From Curvibacter gracilis ATCC BAA-807 (lineage in GTDB: Bacteria; Pseudomonadota; Gammaproteobacteria; Burkholderiales; Burkholderiaceae_C), in assembly GCF_000518645.1 (NCBI RefSeq), contig NZ_JADZ01000017.1, positions 97,907-161,906 on the forward strand: a stretch of DNA of 64,000 nt, written 5' to 3'. Below, in pieces: positions 16,264 to 25,606 of this stretch. The stretch's first letter is position 1. Every line of letters starts with the position of its first letter. A program made the position numbers and the translations under genes. A model generated the notes under the pieces. That model had not been told where the DNA came from. It ran no database searches and was given only the letters and a program-made list of their open reading frames with translations.

Positions 16264-19200
16264 GGGCGTCCTCCTCGTGGGCCAGCGCATCGCCACCCAG
16301 GCCTTTGCGGCGTTTCTTGAGTTTCAGGTGGCGCAGCACGGTGAGGCGCATGGCGGGCACCACCAGCAGCAGGAACACCGGCCCCAGCAGCATGCCGCCC
16401 ACCACCACGGTGGCCAGCGGTCGCTGCACCTGGCTTCCGATGCCATGGCTGAGCGCGGCCGGGAACAGGCCGATGCAGGCCGACAGCGCCGTCATCAGCA
16501 GCGGCCGCATGCGGTGGATGTAGGCCTCGTAGATGGCGTCTTCGGCGCTCTGCCCGGCCAGGCGCAGCTCCTTGAAGTAGCTCAGGATCAGGATGCCGTC
16601 CATGACAGACACGCCGAGCAGCGAGACAAAGCCGATCACGGCCGAGATGCTGATCACCTGATCCGACACATACAGGGCCAGGATGCCGCAGGCCACCGTG
16701 AAGGGCACGGCCGCCAGGGCCAGCAGGCTGTAGGCAAAGCTGCTGAACAGGGCGTACAGCAGCACCAGGATCAGGGCCATGGCCATCGGGATCAGAACGC
16801 CCATGCGGGCCTTGGCCTGTTGCAGCGATTCGAACTCGCCCGCGTACTGGATGCGGTAGCCCTCGGGCAGCTTGACCTCGGCGGCTACGCGCTGCTGCAG
16901 CTCGGACACGGTGCTGCCCAGGTCGCGGTCGCGCACGCTGAACTTGATCGGGATGTAGCGCTCGTTGCGCTCGTGGTAGATGTAGGTGGCCCCGGTGTCG
17001 AGCGTGATGTCGGCGATGTCGCGCAGGGGCACAAAGGCATTGCTCCCGCCCGTGGTGGTGTAGCCGATGCGCAGGTCTCGCACGCTTTGCAGGTCGCGCC
17101 GGTTGGCCGACAGGTAGCGCACGCTCAGGCCGTACTGGCGCTCGCCCTCCAGCACCGTGGTGGCCACGGTGCCGCCCATGGCCGCCTGGATGGCGGTGTT
17201 GACGTCGCCGGTGTTCAGCCCATAGCGGGCCGCCTTCTGCCGGTCGATCTGGATGTTGAGGTTGGGCTGGCCCAGGGTGTTGAAGATGCCGATGTCGGCC
17301 GTGCCCTGCACCTTGCTCATCACGGCGACCACATCGACGGCCAGCTTTTCGAGCGTGACCAGGTCGGGGCCCATGATCTTCACGGAGTTGGCGCCCTTGA
17401 CGCCCGACAGGCCCTCCTGCACGTTGTCCTGGATGTACTGCGAGAAGTTGAAACCCACGCCCGGGAACTCGCGGGCGAACTTCTCCTGCAGCTCGGCCAC
17501 CAGTTGCTCCTTGCTGACCCCGGCAGGCCACTCATCAAAGGGCTTGAGCGGGGCGAACAACTCGACGTTGTTGAAGCCTGAGGCATCCGAGCCGTCGTCA
17601 GGGCGACCGTGCTGCGAGACCACGGTGATCACCTCGGGGTAGCTCTTGATGATCTCGCGCATGCGGTTGGCCTTGGCGGTGCCGGCCTCCAGCGAGATGG
17701 TGGGCGGCATGGAAGCCCGTATCCACAGGTTGCCTTCTTCCAGCGCCGGCAGGAACTCACTGCCCAGGCGCGAGGCCAGCACCCCGACCGCGATCAGGAA
17801 CACCAGACCGCCGATGCACACGGCCTTGGCATGCTGCAGCGACCAGCGCAGGGCCGGCTCGTAGGCCTTGCGCACGAACTCGACGATGCGGGTTTCGTGC
17901 TCCTGGATGCGGCGCGGCAACAGGTAGGCGGCCAGCACCGGGGTGACGGTGAAGGTGGCCAGCAGCGCGCCCGCCAGCGCGTAGCCGTAGGTGCGGGCCA
18001 TGGGGCCGAAGATCTGCCCTTCCACCCCGGTCATGAGGAACAGCGGCGAGAAGGCGGCGATGGTGATGACGGTGGAGAACAGCACCGAGTTGTCGACCTG
18101 CAGCGAGCTCATGAAGATCATGCGCAGGCGCTGGGTCCAGCCCAGGGCCGGGTCGGTGACCATGCCGTGCGGGCCGCGGGTCATGGCGCGCAGCGCATTG
18201 ACGCGTTCGCGCGGGCTCTTCTGGAAGTTGCGGAAGATGTTCTCGACCAGGATCACCGCCGAGTCGACGATGATGCCGAAATCGACCGCGCCCAGCGACA
18301 GCAGGTTGGCCGACTCACCCGTGAGCACCAGCATCATGATGCTGAAGAACAGCGCAAACGGGATGTTGACGCTCACGATCACCGCGCTGCGCAGGTCGCC
18401 CAGGAAGATCCACTGGATCACGAACACCAGCAGGCAGCCGAAGATCAGGTTGTGGATGACGGTGTGGGTGGTCACGTTGACCAGGGTGGAGCGGTCGTAG
18501 TAGGGCACGAGTTGAACGCCCTGCGGCAGGCTGCCATCGACGTTGAGCTTGTCCACCGCCTCCTTGACGCGGGCGATCACGTCTTTGGTCTGCTGCAGGC
18601 GGTTCATCACCACCACGCCGGTGACCACATCGTTCTCGGCATCACGCCCCGCCTCGCCCAGGCGCGGCACGCTGCCCACCGTGACCAAGGCCACGTCCTT
18701 GACCAGCACGGGCAGGCCGTTTTGCTGGGTGATGACGATGTTGCCGGCGTCGGCGGCGTCACGCACCAGGCCCAGGCCGCGCACGTTGACCGACTGCTCG
18801 CCCACGCTGAGGTTGCGCCCGCCCACATTGCTGTTGGCGTTGCCCACGGCGCTGAGCACCTGCTGCAGCGTCAGGCCGTAGCTTTCGAGCTTGGTGGGGT
18901 TGATCTCGACGTGGTATTCCTTGGTGGTGCCGCCCCAGGTGACCACCTGGGCCACGCCGGGCACGGTGAGCAGCCGGCGCTGGATGATCCAGTCCTGGAT
19001 GCCGCGCAGGTCGGTGAGGCTGTAGGTGGACGGGCCCTTGACCTGGTAGCGCAGGATTTCACCCACCAGGCTGGAGGCCTGGATCTGCGGCTGCACGCCG
19101 CCGGGCAGGTTGACGTTCTGCTGCAGGTTGAGCGCGGTCTGGGTCAGGGCGGGCACGTACTCGACGCCGTACTTGAAGGTGACGCGCACGAAGGCCAGGC

Positions 19201-19465
19201 CATAGAAGGAGGTGGAGCGGATGTTGTCCACGCCCATGGTGGTGGCCAGGCCGATCTCCATGGGGCGGGTGTAGTAGCGCTCCATCTCTTCGGCCGACAG
19301 GCCCGGGGCCTGGGCGGTGATCTCGAGAATCACCGGGGCCGGGTTGGGGTAGGCCTCGACATTGAGTTTGATGAAGGCCAGCACGCCGGCGGCCATGAAG
19401 GCCAGCAGCCCGAGCAGCACCACCGGGCGGCGCGTCAGGACGAACGCCAATAAGGAACGGAACAC
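16256..19465 (-). CDS. RND efflux pump permease, heavy-metal (CusA/CzcA-like) subfamily
   Basis: 1069 residues, full length, with the twofold repeat of RND pumps (two sets of six membrane helices and two periplasmic porter loops). Transmembrane helix 4 has AVDFGIIVDSAVILVEN with the charged triad Asp395-Asp401-Glu408, in the same spacing as the CzcA proton-relay residues; drug-type HAE pumps instead have a VVDDAI pattern. This favours divalent cation or at least HME-type export. Metal-binding residues cannot be resolved by eye, so the substrate is open. There is no metal-responsive two-component system or MerR gene nearby. It lies 13 bases after the adaptor gene and overlaps the outer-membrane factor gene. 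Confidence 0.9.
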   Translation of the reverse strand: MFRSLLAFVLTRRPVVLLGLLAFMAAGVLAFIKLNVEAYPNPAPVILEITAQAPGLSAEEMERYYTRPMEIGLATTMGVDNIRSTSFYGLAFVRVTFKYGVEYVPALTQTALNLQQNVNLPGGVQPQIQASSLVGEILRYQVKGPSTYSLTDLRGIQDWIIQRRLLTVPGVAQVVTWGGTTKEYHVEINPTKLESYGLTLQQVLSAVGNANSNVGGRNLSVGEQSVNVRGLGLVRDAADAGNIVITQQNGLPVLVKDVALVTVGSVPRLGEAGRDAENDVVTGVVVMNRLQQTKDVIARVKEAVDKLNVDGSLPQGVQLVPYYDRSTLVNVTTHTVIHNLIFGCLLVFVIQWIFLGDLRSAVIVSVNIPFALFFSIMMLVLTGESANLLSLGAVDFGIIVDSAVILVENIFRNFQKSPRERVNALRAMTRGPHGMVTDPALGWTQRLRMIFMSSLQVDNSVLFSTVITIAAFSPLFLMTGVEGQIFGPMARTYGYALAGALLATFTVTPVLAAYLLPRRIQEHETRIVEFVRKAYEPALRWSLQHAKAVCIGGLVFLIAVGVLASRLGSEFLPALEEGNLWIRASMPPTISLEAGTAKANRMREIIKSYPEVITVVSQHGRPDDGSDASGFNNVELFAPLKPFDEWPAGVSKEQLVAELQEKFAREFPGVGFNFSQYIQDNVQEGLSGVKGANSVKIMGPDLVTLEKLAVDVVAVMSKVQGTADIGIFNTLGQPNLNIQIDRQKAARYGLNTGDVNTAIQAAMGGTVATTVLEGERQYGLSVRYLSANRRDLQSVRDLRIGYTTTGGSNAFVPLRDIADITLDTGATYIYHERNERYIPIKFSVRDRDLGSTVSELQQRVAAEVKLPEGYRIQYAGEFESLQQAKARMGVLIPMAMALILVLLYALFSSFAYSLLALAAVPFTVACGILALYVSDQVISISAVIGFVSLLGVSVMDGILILSYFKELRLAGQSAEDAIYEAYIHRMRPLLMTALSACIGLFPAALSHGIGSQVQRPLATVVVGGMLLGPVFLLLVVPAMRLTVLRHLKLKKRRKGLGGDALAHEEDAHA

Positions 19466-19478
19466 GGCAGGGCCTCTT

Positions 19479-20711
19479 TCAGTTCGTGGTGATGAGGTAG
19501 AGGTTGCTCAGGAACAAGCCCTTGTCGCGCGCGATCCTTTCGCCTGGGTTCAGGCCTTGGGTGATCTGCACCAGGCCGTTTTGCACCAGGCCGGTCTGGA
19601 CCACGCGGCGCTTGAAGCGCACGCCATCGGTGGTGACCCAGGCCGACATGCTGCCGTCGCCCTCGCGGGCCAGTGCGTTTTGCGGCACGGCAGGCGATTC
19701 CACCGGGGCCCCGACGCGGATCACGAAGTTGGCCAGCATCTGGGCCTTGAGCAGGTGCTGCGGATCGGCCACGTCGGCGCGCACGGTGAGGCGGTGGGTG
19801 GCCGGATCGGCCACATCGCCGATGTAGCTGACCTTGCCGCTGAAGCTCTTGTCAGGGTAGGCCGAGACGCGCACGGTGACGTTCTGCCCTTTCTGGTAGA
19901 CCGACAGCTCGGACTCGGGCACGCTGGCCACCATCCAGAGTTGCTGCAGGTTGGCCACGGCCACCGGGGCGGTGTTGTTGCCGGGCTGCACCAACTGGCC
20001 CGGGGCGCCGGCGCGCGCGGTGACCCGGCCCGACAGCGGGCTGCGCACCGGCATCTCGGTGTCGACCTTGCGGGTGGACTCGATGGCCTCGATGTCCTGT
20101 GCGCTGAGGCCGAACAGTTCAAGGTTCTTGCGGGCGGCACGGTAGGCCGCATCGGCCGTCTGCTGGTCGGCCTGGTTCTGCTGCAATTCCTTTTGGGGGA
20201 TGCTCTGGGCTTCAGCCAAGGCCTGGGCACGGCGCAGGGTTTCGTTGGCCACGCGCAGGTTGCCACTGGCCGAGATCAGGGCCGATGCGGCCTGGGCCAG
20301 GTCGGGGATCTGCACGGTGTAGAGCACCTGGCCCTTGCTCACGTCATCGCCCGCTTTCACGCCGATCTGCCCAATGCGGCCCTGGTAAGGCGAGAACACC
20401 TGCACCGCATTGTCCTGGTTGAGGTCGATGATGCCGATGGCTTCGCGCTGCTGCTCGAAGCGTTGGGTCTTCACCTCGCCCACCTGGAGTTCAGCCACTT
20501 GCTCGGGGGCCATTTGCAACTCATCCACACCGGTGCGGGTGGCCAGCACCGGGCCGCTCTCGCTCGCGGCCTTGGTGGGCGCCGGCGCCCTGAACAGGTA
20601 GACAGCCACGCCTGCGGCGGCCAACAGCAGCAGCCCCACGATCAGACCCATGACCGGGCTGATACGCCCTTCGTGCCGCACGGCGCGCCCACGCTTTTCT
20701 TGCTTTGCCAT
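19479..20711 (-). CDS. RND efflux periplasmic adaptor (membrane fusion protein)
   Basis: 410 residues. A single N-terminal membrane anchor (about 22-42, MGLIVGLLLLAAAGVAVYLF) is followed by a lipoyl-type half motif (VFSPYQGRIGQIGVKAGDDV), a helical hairpin and the second half (VRSPLSGRVTARAGAPGQLV), then beta-barrel and membrane-proximal domains. This is the CzcB/CusB-like adaptor linking pump and outer-membrane channel. The ATG at 20711 is preceded by AGAGG; a longer in-frame opening adds 25 unlikely residues. First gene of the operon; the promoter should be in the 184-base gap to the divergent MgtC-like gene. Confidence 0.9.
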   Translation of the reverse strand: MAKQEKRGRAVRHEGRISPVMGLIVGLLLLAAAGVAVYLFRAPAPTKAASESGPVLATRTGVDELQMAPEQVAELQVGEVKTQRFEQQREAIGIIDLNQDNAVQVFSPYQGRIGQIGVKAGDDVSKGQVLYTVQIPDLAQAASALISASGNLRVANETLRRAQALAEAQSIPQKELQQNQADQQTADAAYRAARKNLELFGLSAQDIEAIESTRKVDTEMPVRSPLSGRVTARAGAPGQLVQPGNNTAPVAVANLQQLWMVASVPESELSVYQKGQNVTVRVSAYPDKSFSGKVSYIGDVADPATHRLTVRADVADPQHLLKAQMLANFVIRVGAPVESPAVPQNALAREGDGSMSAWVTTDGVRFKRRVVQTGLVQNGLVQITQGLNPGERIARDKGLFLSNLYLITTN

Positions 20712-20895
20712 CACTGAACCTCTTCTCAACCCGCCAACGACCGAGGGTGGTCGCCGCATTGCGTGGTGGACTGTAAGAAGAGGCACCTGACCTGAGACTG
20801 ACCTCCACCCTGCGCAGTACTACGTACAGATGCCACGCCGCAGACACGCCACCGGAGCAAAATGCCCCATCCCAAGAACAACCGGACACTCGCCG

Positions 20896-21612
20896 ATGCA
20901 AGCCCTGCAGAACATCAACCTCGCTTCTCTCGCCGACTCGGTGCTGAGCCTGAGTGCCGCCTTCATCATGGGTGGACTGATCGGCCTGGAGCGGCAGTAC
21001 CGCCAGCGCACGGCCGGCCTGCGCACCAATGTGCTGGTGGCGGTGGGGGCGGCAATCTTCGTCGACATGGCCAACCGCCTGGGGGGCAGCGATGGCGCCG
21101 TGCGGGTGGTGGCCTATGTGGTGTCGGGCATCGGCTTTCTGGGTGCCGGGGTGATCATGCGCGAGGAAGGCAGCGTGCGTGGGCTGAACACGGCCGCCAC
21201 CTTGTGGGCCTCGGCCGCCGTGGGGGCCTGCGCCGGAGCCGATCTGGTGGTGGAGTCTTTTGTCGGCACGCTGTTCGTGCTGGCGGCCAACACCTTGCTG
21301 CGCCCGGTGGTGAACCGCATCAACCGCCAGCCCATGGGCACGGCCTCGGTGGAGGTGAGTTGCACGGTCTATGTGATTGCACCGCGCGAGCATCAAAAGC
21401 AGGCCATGTCGCAGCTGCACACGCTGCTGGAGCAACTGCACCACCCGGTGCGCGACCTGGCCGTGCACGCCTTTGGCGAACACGAGGTGGAGATCGAGGC
21501 CACCTTGTCGGCCACCTCGGTGGACGGCAGCGAGCTCGACGAGTTGGTGGCCCGCCTGAAAAACGAGAGCTACGTGCAGCAGGCCTTCTGGAGCCCCAGC
21601 ACCACGGAGTGA
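20896..21612 (+). CDS. MgtC/SapB family membrane protein
   Basis: 238 residues. The N-terminal half has about four to five hydrophobic segments with the family signatures IMGGLIGLERQYRQRTAGLR and GIGFLGAGVIMREEGSVRGL and TAATLWASAAVGACAG. The C-terminal half is an ACT-like soluble domain (about 150-235). MgtC proteins help survival in low magnesium and acid and modulate the F-type ATPase in pathogens; environmental members are common and their role is less clear. Start chosen at the ATG giving the normal N terminus (MQALQNIN). Divergent from the RND efflux operon. Confidence 0.85.
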   Translation: MQALQNINLASLADSVLSLSAAFIMGGLIGLERQYRQRTAGLRTNVLVAVGAAIFVDMANRLGGSDGAVRVVAYVVSGIGFLGAGVIMREEGSVRGLNTAATLWASAAVGACAGADLVVESFVGTLFVLAANTLLRPVVNRINRQPMGTASVEVSCTVYVIAPREHQKQAMSQLHTLLEQLHHPVRDLAVHAFGEHEVEIEATLSATSVDGSELDELVARLKNESYVQQAFWSPSTTE

Positions 21613-21741
21613 GCCCCGTGCCGGACGGCGACCAGGGCCAGGGTCATCCCTGTGGCGGACGCCTGCGATGTCAGCAAGAGTTGCCTCAAGTCAAGTCTTT
21701 TTCGCCCGGCGGGGCCTAAAGTGGAGACAAAGAGAGGCCGG

Positions 21742-22695
21742 ATGTGCCGGTCTCCGATGGAGACCGTTTTGCTGGCAGCGTACATCACCCACACCGACTG
21801 TTCCCGTCATGAGATGGGGCCGCACCACCCGGAATGCCCCGAGCGGCTGGCCGCCATCCATGACCACCTGCTCATCAAGGGCCTGCTGGACTACATGCTG
21901 CCCTATGACGCCCCCCTGGCCACCGAAGAGCAACTGGGGCGGGCGCACTCTTCGCTGTACGTGAGCGAGATCCTGGCAGCCTCGCCTGCCGAGGGCTACC
22001 ACCCGGTGGACCCGGACACCAGCATGAACCCGCATACCGCCACCGCGGCCCTGCGTGCCGCCGGCGCGGCGGTGCAGGCCACGGACCTGGTGCTGGGCGG
22101 TGAGGTGAGCGCGGCCTTTTGCTGTGTGCGGCCGCCCGGGCACCACGCCGAATACCGAAGCGCCATGGGCTTTTGCTTTTTCAACAATGTGGCGGTGGGC
22201 CTGCGCCATGCGCTGGATGTGCACGGGCTGGAGCGCGTGGCCTTGATCGACTTCGATGTACACCACGGCAACGGCAGCGAAGACATCCTGCGCGATGACG
22301 AGCGCGTGCTGATGTGCTCGATCTATGAAAAAGGCCTGTACCCCTTTCCCGACGGCGACGACAAACGCCCCGGCATGGTGAACGTGGGCCTGCCCTCGCG
22401 CTCGGGCAGCGAGGCCTTCCGCGACGCCGTGACGCAGCGCTGGCTGCCGGCGCTGGAGGCCTTCAGGCCCCAACTGATTTACATCTCGGCCGGCTTTGAC
22501 GGTCACCGCGACGACGACATGGGCAATCTGGCCCTGTTGGAATCCGACTATGAATGGGTGACCCAGCAATTGATGGCGGTGGCGCGGCGCCATTGTCAGG
22601 GCCGTGTCATCTCCTGCCTTGAAGGTGGCTATGTGCTCAGCCCCCTGGCACGCAGTGCCGGGGCCCACGTGAAGGTGCTGATCGGCGCCGATTGA
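21742..22695 (+). CDS. Class II histone-deacetylase-family amidohydrolase
   Basis: 317 residues of the arginase/deacetylase fold, acting on acetyl-lysine proteins or acetylpolyamines. Zinc and charge-relay motifs are intact: RPPGHHAEY with the tandem His, LIDFDVHHGNG with the zinc Asp and His, SAGFDGHRDD with the third zinc ligand, and CLEGGY near the end. The N terminus (ITHTDCSRHEMGPHHPECPERL) is typical of class II-like bacterial enzymes. The ATG at 21742 has GAGAGG just upstream; an ATG at 21757 is possible. It ends five bases before a Pat-like lysine acetyltransferase gene, which strongly suggests a writer/eraser pair for protein acylation. Confidence 0.9.
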   Translation: MCRSPMETVLLAAYITHTDCSRHEMGPHHPECPERLAAIHDHLLIKGLLDYMLPYDAPLATEEQLGRAHSSLYVSEILAASPAEGYHPVDPDTSMNPHTATAALRAAGAAVQATDLVLGGEVSAAFCCVRPPGHHAEYRSAMGFCFFNNVAVGLRHALDVHGLERVALIDFDVHHGNGSEDILRDDERVLMCSIYEKGLYPFPDGDDKRPGMVNVGLPSRSGSEAFRDAVTQRWLPALEAFRPQLIYISAGFDGHRDDDMGNLALLESDYEWVTQQLMAVARRHCQGRVISCLEGGYVLSPLARSAGAHVKVLIGAD

Positions 22696-22700
22696 AGACC

Positions 22701-25391
22701 ATGGACAAACACTACCTCACCCCCCTGTTCTCTCCTGAATCCATCGTGGTCTTCGCCAACCCGGCGGAGACGGGCGAGGCCACGTCGGCGCTCAACCAGG
22801 CCTTGCTGGAAGCGCTGAAGGCCCAGCGCTTTTCGGGCACCCTGCAGTTTGTCGATATCCACACCACGGGCACCCTGGCCGATCTGGCCCAGACCGTGGC
22901 CGACCTGGCCATCATCGCCCTGCCGGCGCAGGACATGAATGCGGCCCTCGAATTGGCGGCGCGGCTGAGCTGCAAAGCCGCCTTGTTGATCTCGACCGGC
23001 ATCAGCGCCGACAAGGCAGCCGAGTTGAAGAAGATTGCCCGCCGCGAAGGCATTCACCTGCTGGGGCCCAATTGCCTGGGCTTTCAACGCCCCTCGCTGC
23101 AGCTCAATGCCAGTGCCAGTGGCGGCCTGGCACGCGCCGGCTCGCTGGCGCTGATCTCGCAATCGGGCGCACTGACAGCCTCGATGCTGGACTGGGCCAG
23201 CAACAACGCCGTGGGCTTCTCGACCGTGGTGTCGCTGGGGCCCAATACCGTGCTCGACATGGCCGATGTGCTGGACTTTCTGGCCAACGATGCCAAGACG
23301 CACAGCATCATCGTCTACCTGGAGGGGATCTCGAACGCCCGCCGCTTCATGAGCGCGCTGCGCTCGGCCGCGAACGCCAAGCCGGTGGTGGTGCTGAAGG
23401 CAGGCCGCAAGCCCGCCGGCAATGAAGCCGCCCAGACCCACAGCGGTGCCATCGTGGGCAGCGACGACGTGTTCGACGCCGCCCTGCGTCGCGCCGGTGC
23501 GGTGCGGGTACGCTCGTTCGTGCAGTTGTTCTCGGCCGCCAAGTGCCTGGCCTCGCGCTACCGGCCGGTGGGCAAGCGCCTGGCGATCGTGACCAACGGC
23601 GGCGGGCCGGGCGTGCTGGCGGCCGACTGGGTCAATGAGATCCACCTGCAACTGGCCAAGCTCTCGCACGAGACCGTGCAGGCCCTGAAGCCCCAACTGC
23701 CGGCCCTGGCCTCGCTGACCGATCTGATCGACCTGTCTGAAGAAGCGGGCCCCGCGCACTACGCAGCGGCCATCGAGGCGGCGCACAAGGACCGCGAGGT
23801 GGATGGCGTGCTGGTGATCTGCTCGCCCAAGGTGGGCATGGACACCAGCGCCATCGCCCAGGCCGTGGCGGCGCTCAAGCCCAAGGTGGGCAAGCCGATG
23901 CTGGCCTGCTGGATGGGGGATCGCTCGGTGGTGCCGGCGCGCGCCATCCTGAACGAGGCATCGATCCCGAGCTTTCGCACCCCCGAGGCGGCCGTGGGCG
24001 CGTTCGGCAACCTGGCGGCGTTCTACCAGAACCAGCAGTTGCTGCAGCAGACGCCGCCCCCCCTGTCCACCCTCGCCAAGCCCGACATCGAGGGCGCGCG
24101 CCTGGTCATCGAAAGCGTGCTGGCCGAGCGCCGCAAGGTGCTGACCGAGATGGAGTCGAAGACGCTGCTGTCGGCCTTCCACATCCCGGTGACCGAAACC
24201 TTGCTGGCCCGCAGCGCCACCGAGGCCATGATGATCGCCACCCAACTGGGTTTTCCGGTGGCTTTGAAGATCGACTCGCCCGACATCAGCCACAAATCCG
24301 ATGTGCAAGGCGTGGTGCTCAACATCATGAGCGGCTCGGCCGCCCGCGACGCCTACAGCGACATGATCGAGCGCGTGACCCGCCTGCTGCCCCAGGCCCG
24401 CATCAACGGCGTGACGGTGCAACGGATGGCGCGCAACCGGCGCGGCCGGGAGATCTGCGTGGGCCTGGTGACGGATGCCCCTTTCGGCCCCGTGATCACC
24501 TTTGGCGCCGGCGGCACGATGATCGAGCTGATCGACGACCGGGCCATGGAGCTGCCCCCACTGAACCTGTTCCTGGCACGGCGCATGATCGACCGCTCCC
24601 GGGTGGCCGAAACCCTGGGGGAATGGCGTGGCGCCACGGCGGCAGACCGCGACGCACTCGAGCAGGTGCTGTTGCGCGTGTCCGAAATGGTGTGTGAGCT
24701 GCCTCAGCTGCGAGAGATGGACATCAACCCCATCATCGTGGACGAGAGCGGCGCCGTGGCGGTGGATGCCCGCATCGTGATCGACAGCGCCCCGCAGGCT
24801 GCCAGCGGGCGACTGAGCAACTACCACCACCTGTCCATCCTGCCCTACCCGGCGCGCTACGAGCAGGTGCTGCCTTTGCGCGGTGGCGGGGAGTACACGG
24901 TCCGGCCGATTCACCCCGACGACGCCCAGATGCTGCAGGACTTGATGCACCACCTGTCGCAGGAGAGTCGCTATTTCCGCTTTGTATCGTCGATGGCGGA
25001 GTTGCCGCCGCAGATGCTGGCCCGCTTCACCCTGATCGACTACGACCGGGAAATGGCGCTGGTGGCGGTGGTGAAGGAGCGCACGGCCAATGCCGAAGGC
25101 GAGATCAGCGAGACGGAGCGCATCGTGGGCGTGTCGCGCTACATCACCAACCCGGACCAGACCAGCTGTGAGTTCTCGCTGGTGGTGGCCGATGACTTCA
25201 ACGGCAAGGGACTGGGGTCGCGGCTGATGGAATGCATCATGGATGTGGCCCGCGAAAAAGGGCTCAGCGAGATCGACGGGCTGGTTCTGGCCAACAATCA
25301 GCCCATGCTCAAGCTGATGCGAGGCCTGGGCTTCAGCGTCAAGGCGTTTGCGGAAGACCCGGAGTTCAAATTGGTGACGCACCCACTCTGA
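22701..25391 (+). CDS. Pat-like protein: NDP-forming acyl-CoA synthetase domains fused to a GNAT acetyltransferase
   Basis: 896 residues in the order CoA-binding domain (about 10-130, GPNCLGFQRP, SQSGALTASMLDWA), ligase domain (to about 450), ATP-grasp domain (about 480-700, PVALKIDSPDISHKSDV) and a C-terminal GNAT domain (about 731-890, FSLVVADDFNGKGLGSRL). This is the architecture of Pat/PatZ (YfiQ), which acetylates lysines in acetyl-CoA synthetase and other metabolic enzymes. A His near residue 247 (QTHSGAIVG) sits where active ADP-forming synthetases carry the phosphorylated His, so the synthetase part may not be dead. Encoded five bases after a deacetylase gene. ATG at 22701; an earlier in-frame TTG would overlap the upstream stop. 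Confidence 0.9.
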   Translation: MDKHYLTPLFSPESIVVFANPAETGEATSALNQALLEALKAQRFSGTLQFVDIHTTGTLADLAQTVADLAIIALPAQDMNAALELAARLSCKAALLISTGISADKAAELKKIARREGIHLLGPNCLGFQRPSLQLNASASGGLARAGSLALISQSGALTASMLDWASNNAVGFSTVVSLGPNTVLDMADVLDFLANDAKTHSIIVYLEGISNARRFMSALRSAANAKPVVVLKAGRKPAGNEAAQTHSGAIVGSDDVFDAALRRAGAVRVRSFVQLFSAAKCLASRYRPVGKRLAIVTNGGGPGVLAADWVNEIHLQLAKLSHETVQALKPQLPALASLTDLIDLSEEAGPAHYAAAIEAAHKDREVDGVLVICSPKVGMDTSAIAQAVAALKPKVGKPMLACWMGDRSVVPARAILNEASIPSFRTPEAAVGAFGNLAAFYQNQQLLQQTPPPLSTLAKPDIEGARLVIESVLAERRKVLTEMESKTLLSAFHIPVTETLLARSATEAMMIATQLGFPVALKIDSPDISHKSDVQGVVLNIMSGSAARDAYSDMIERVTRLLPQARINGVTVQRMARNRRGREICVGLVTDAPFGPVITFGAGGTMIELIDDRAMELPPLNLFLARRMIDRSRVAETLGEWRGATAADRDALEQVLLRVSEMVCELPQLREMDINPIIVDESGAVAVDARIVIDSAPQAASGRLSNYHHLSILPYPARYEQVLPLRGGGEYTVRPIHPDDAQMLQDLMHHLSQESRYFRFVSSMAELPPQMLARFTLIDYDREMALVAVVKERTANAEGEISETERIVGVSRYITNPDQTSCEFSLVVADDFNGKGLGSRLMECIMDVAREKGLSEIDGLVLANNQPMLKLMRGLGFSVKAFAEDPEFKLVTHPL

Positions 25392-25606
25392 GCACCGCTG
25401 GCTTCGTCGTGAAATGAAGCGGGCAATGTTGGCTGCACCGAATGAAGCCGCTGCAGATGTGGCGTCATCGGGGTTTCACGCAAGGACTCTAGCCTGGAGG
25501 CTTTGCCCGTTTTTGCATGTCCCCCGATCCATCCGGTGATGAGCTGGAAGCGGAAGACGGGCACCCTGCGAAGACCTGATGAACCCTCGCGTGATTGGAG
25601 CCCAAA

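Noticed and set aside
22629..25382. Long minus-strand frame (over 900 codons) opposite the Pat-like gene
   Set aside because: GC-driven shadow frame with no recognisable motif; the plus-strand protein has all expected domains.
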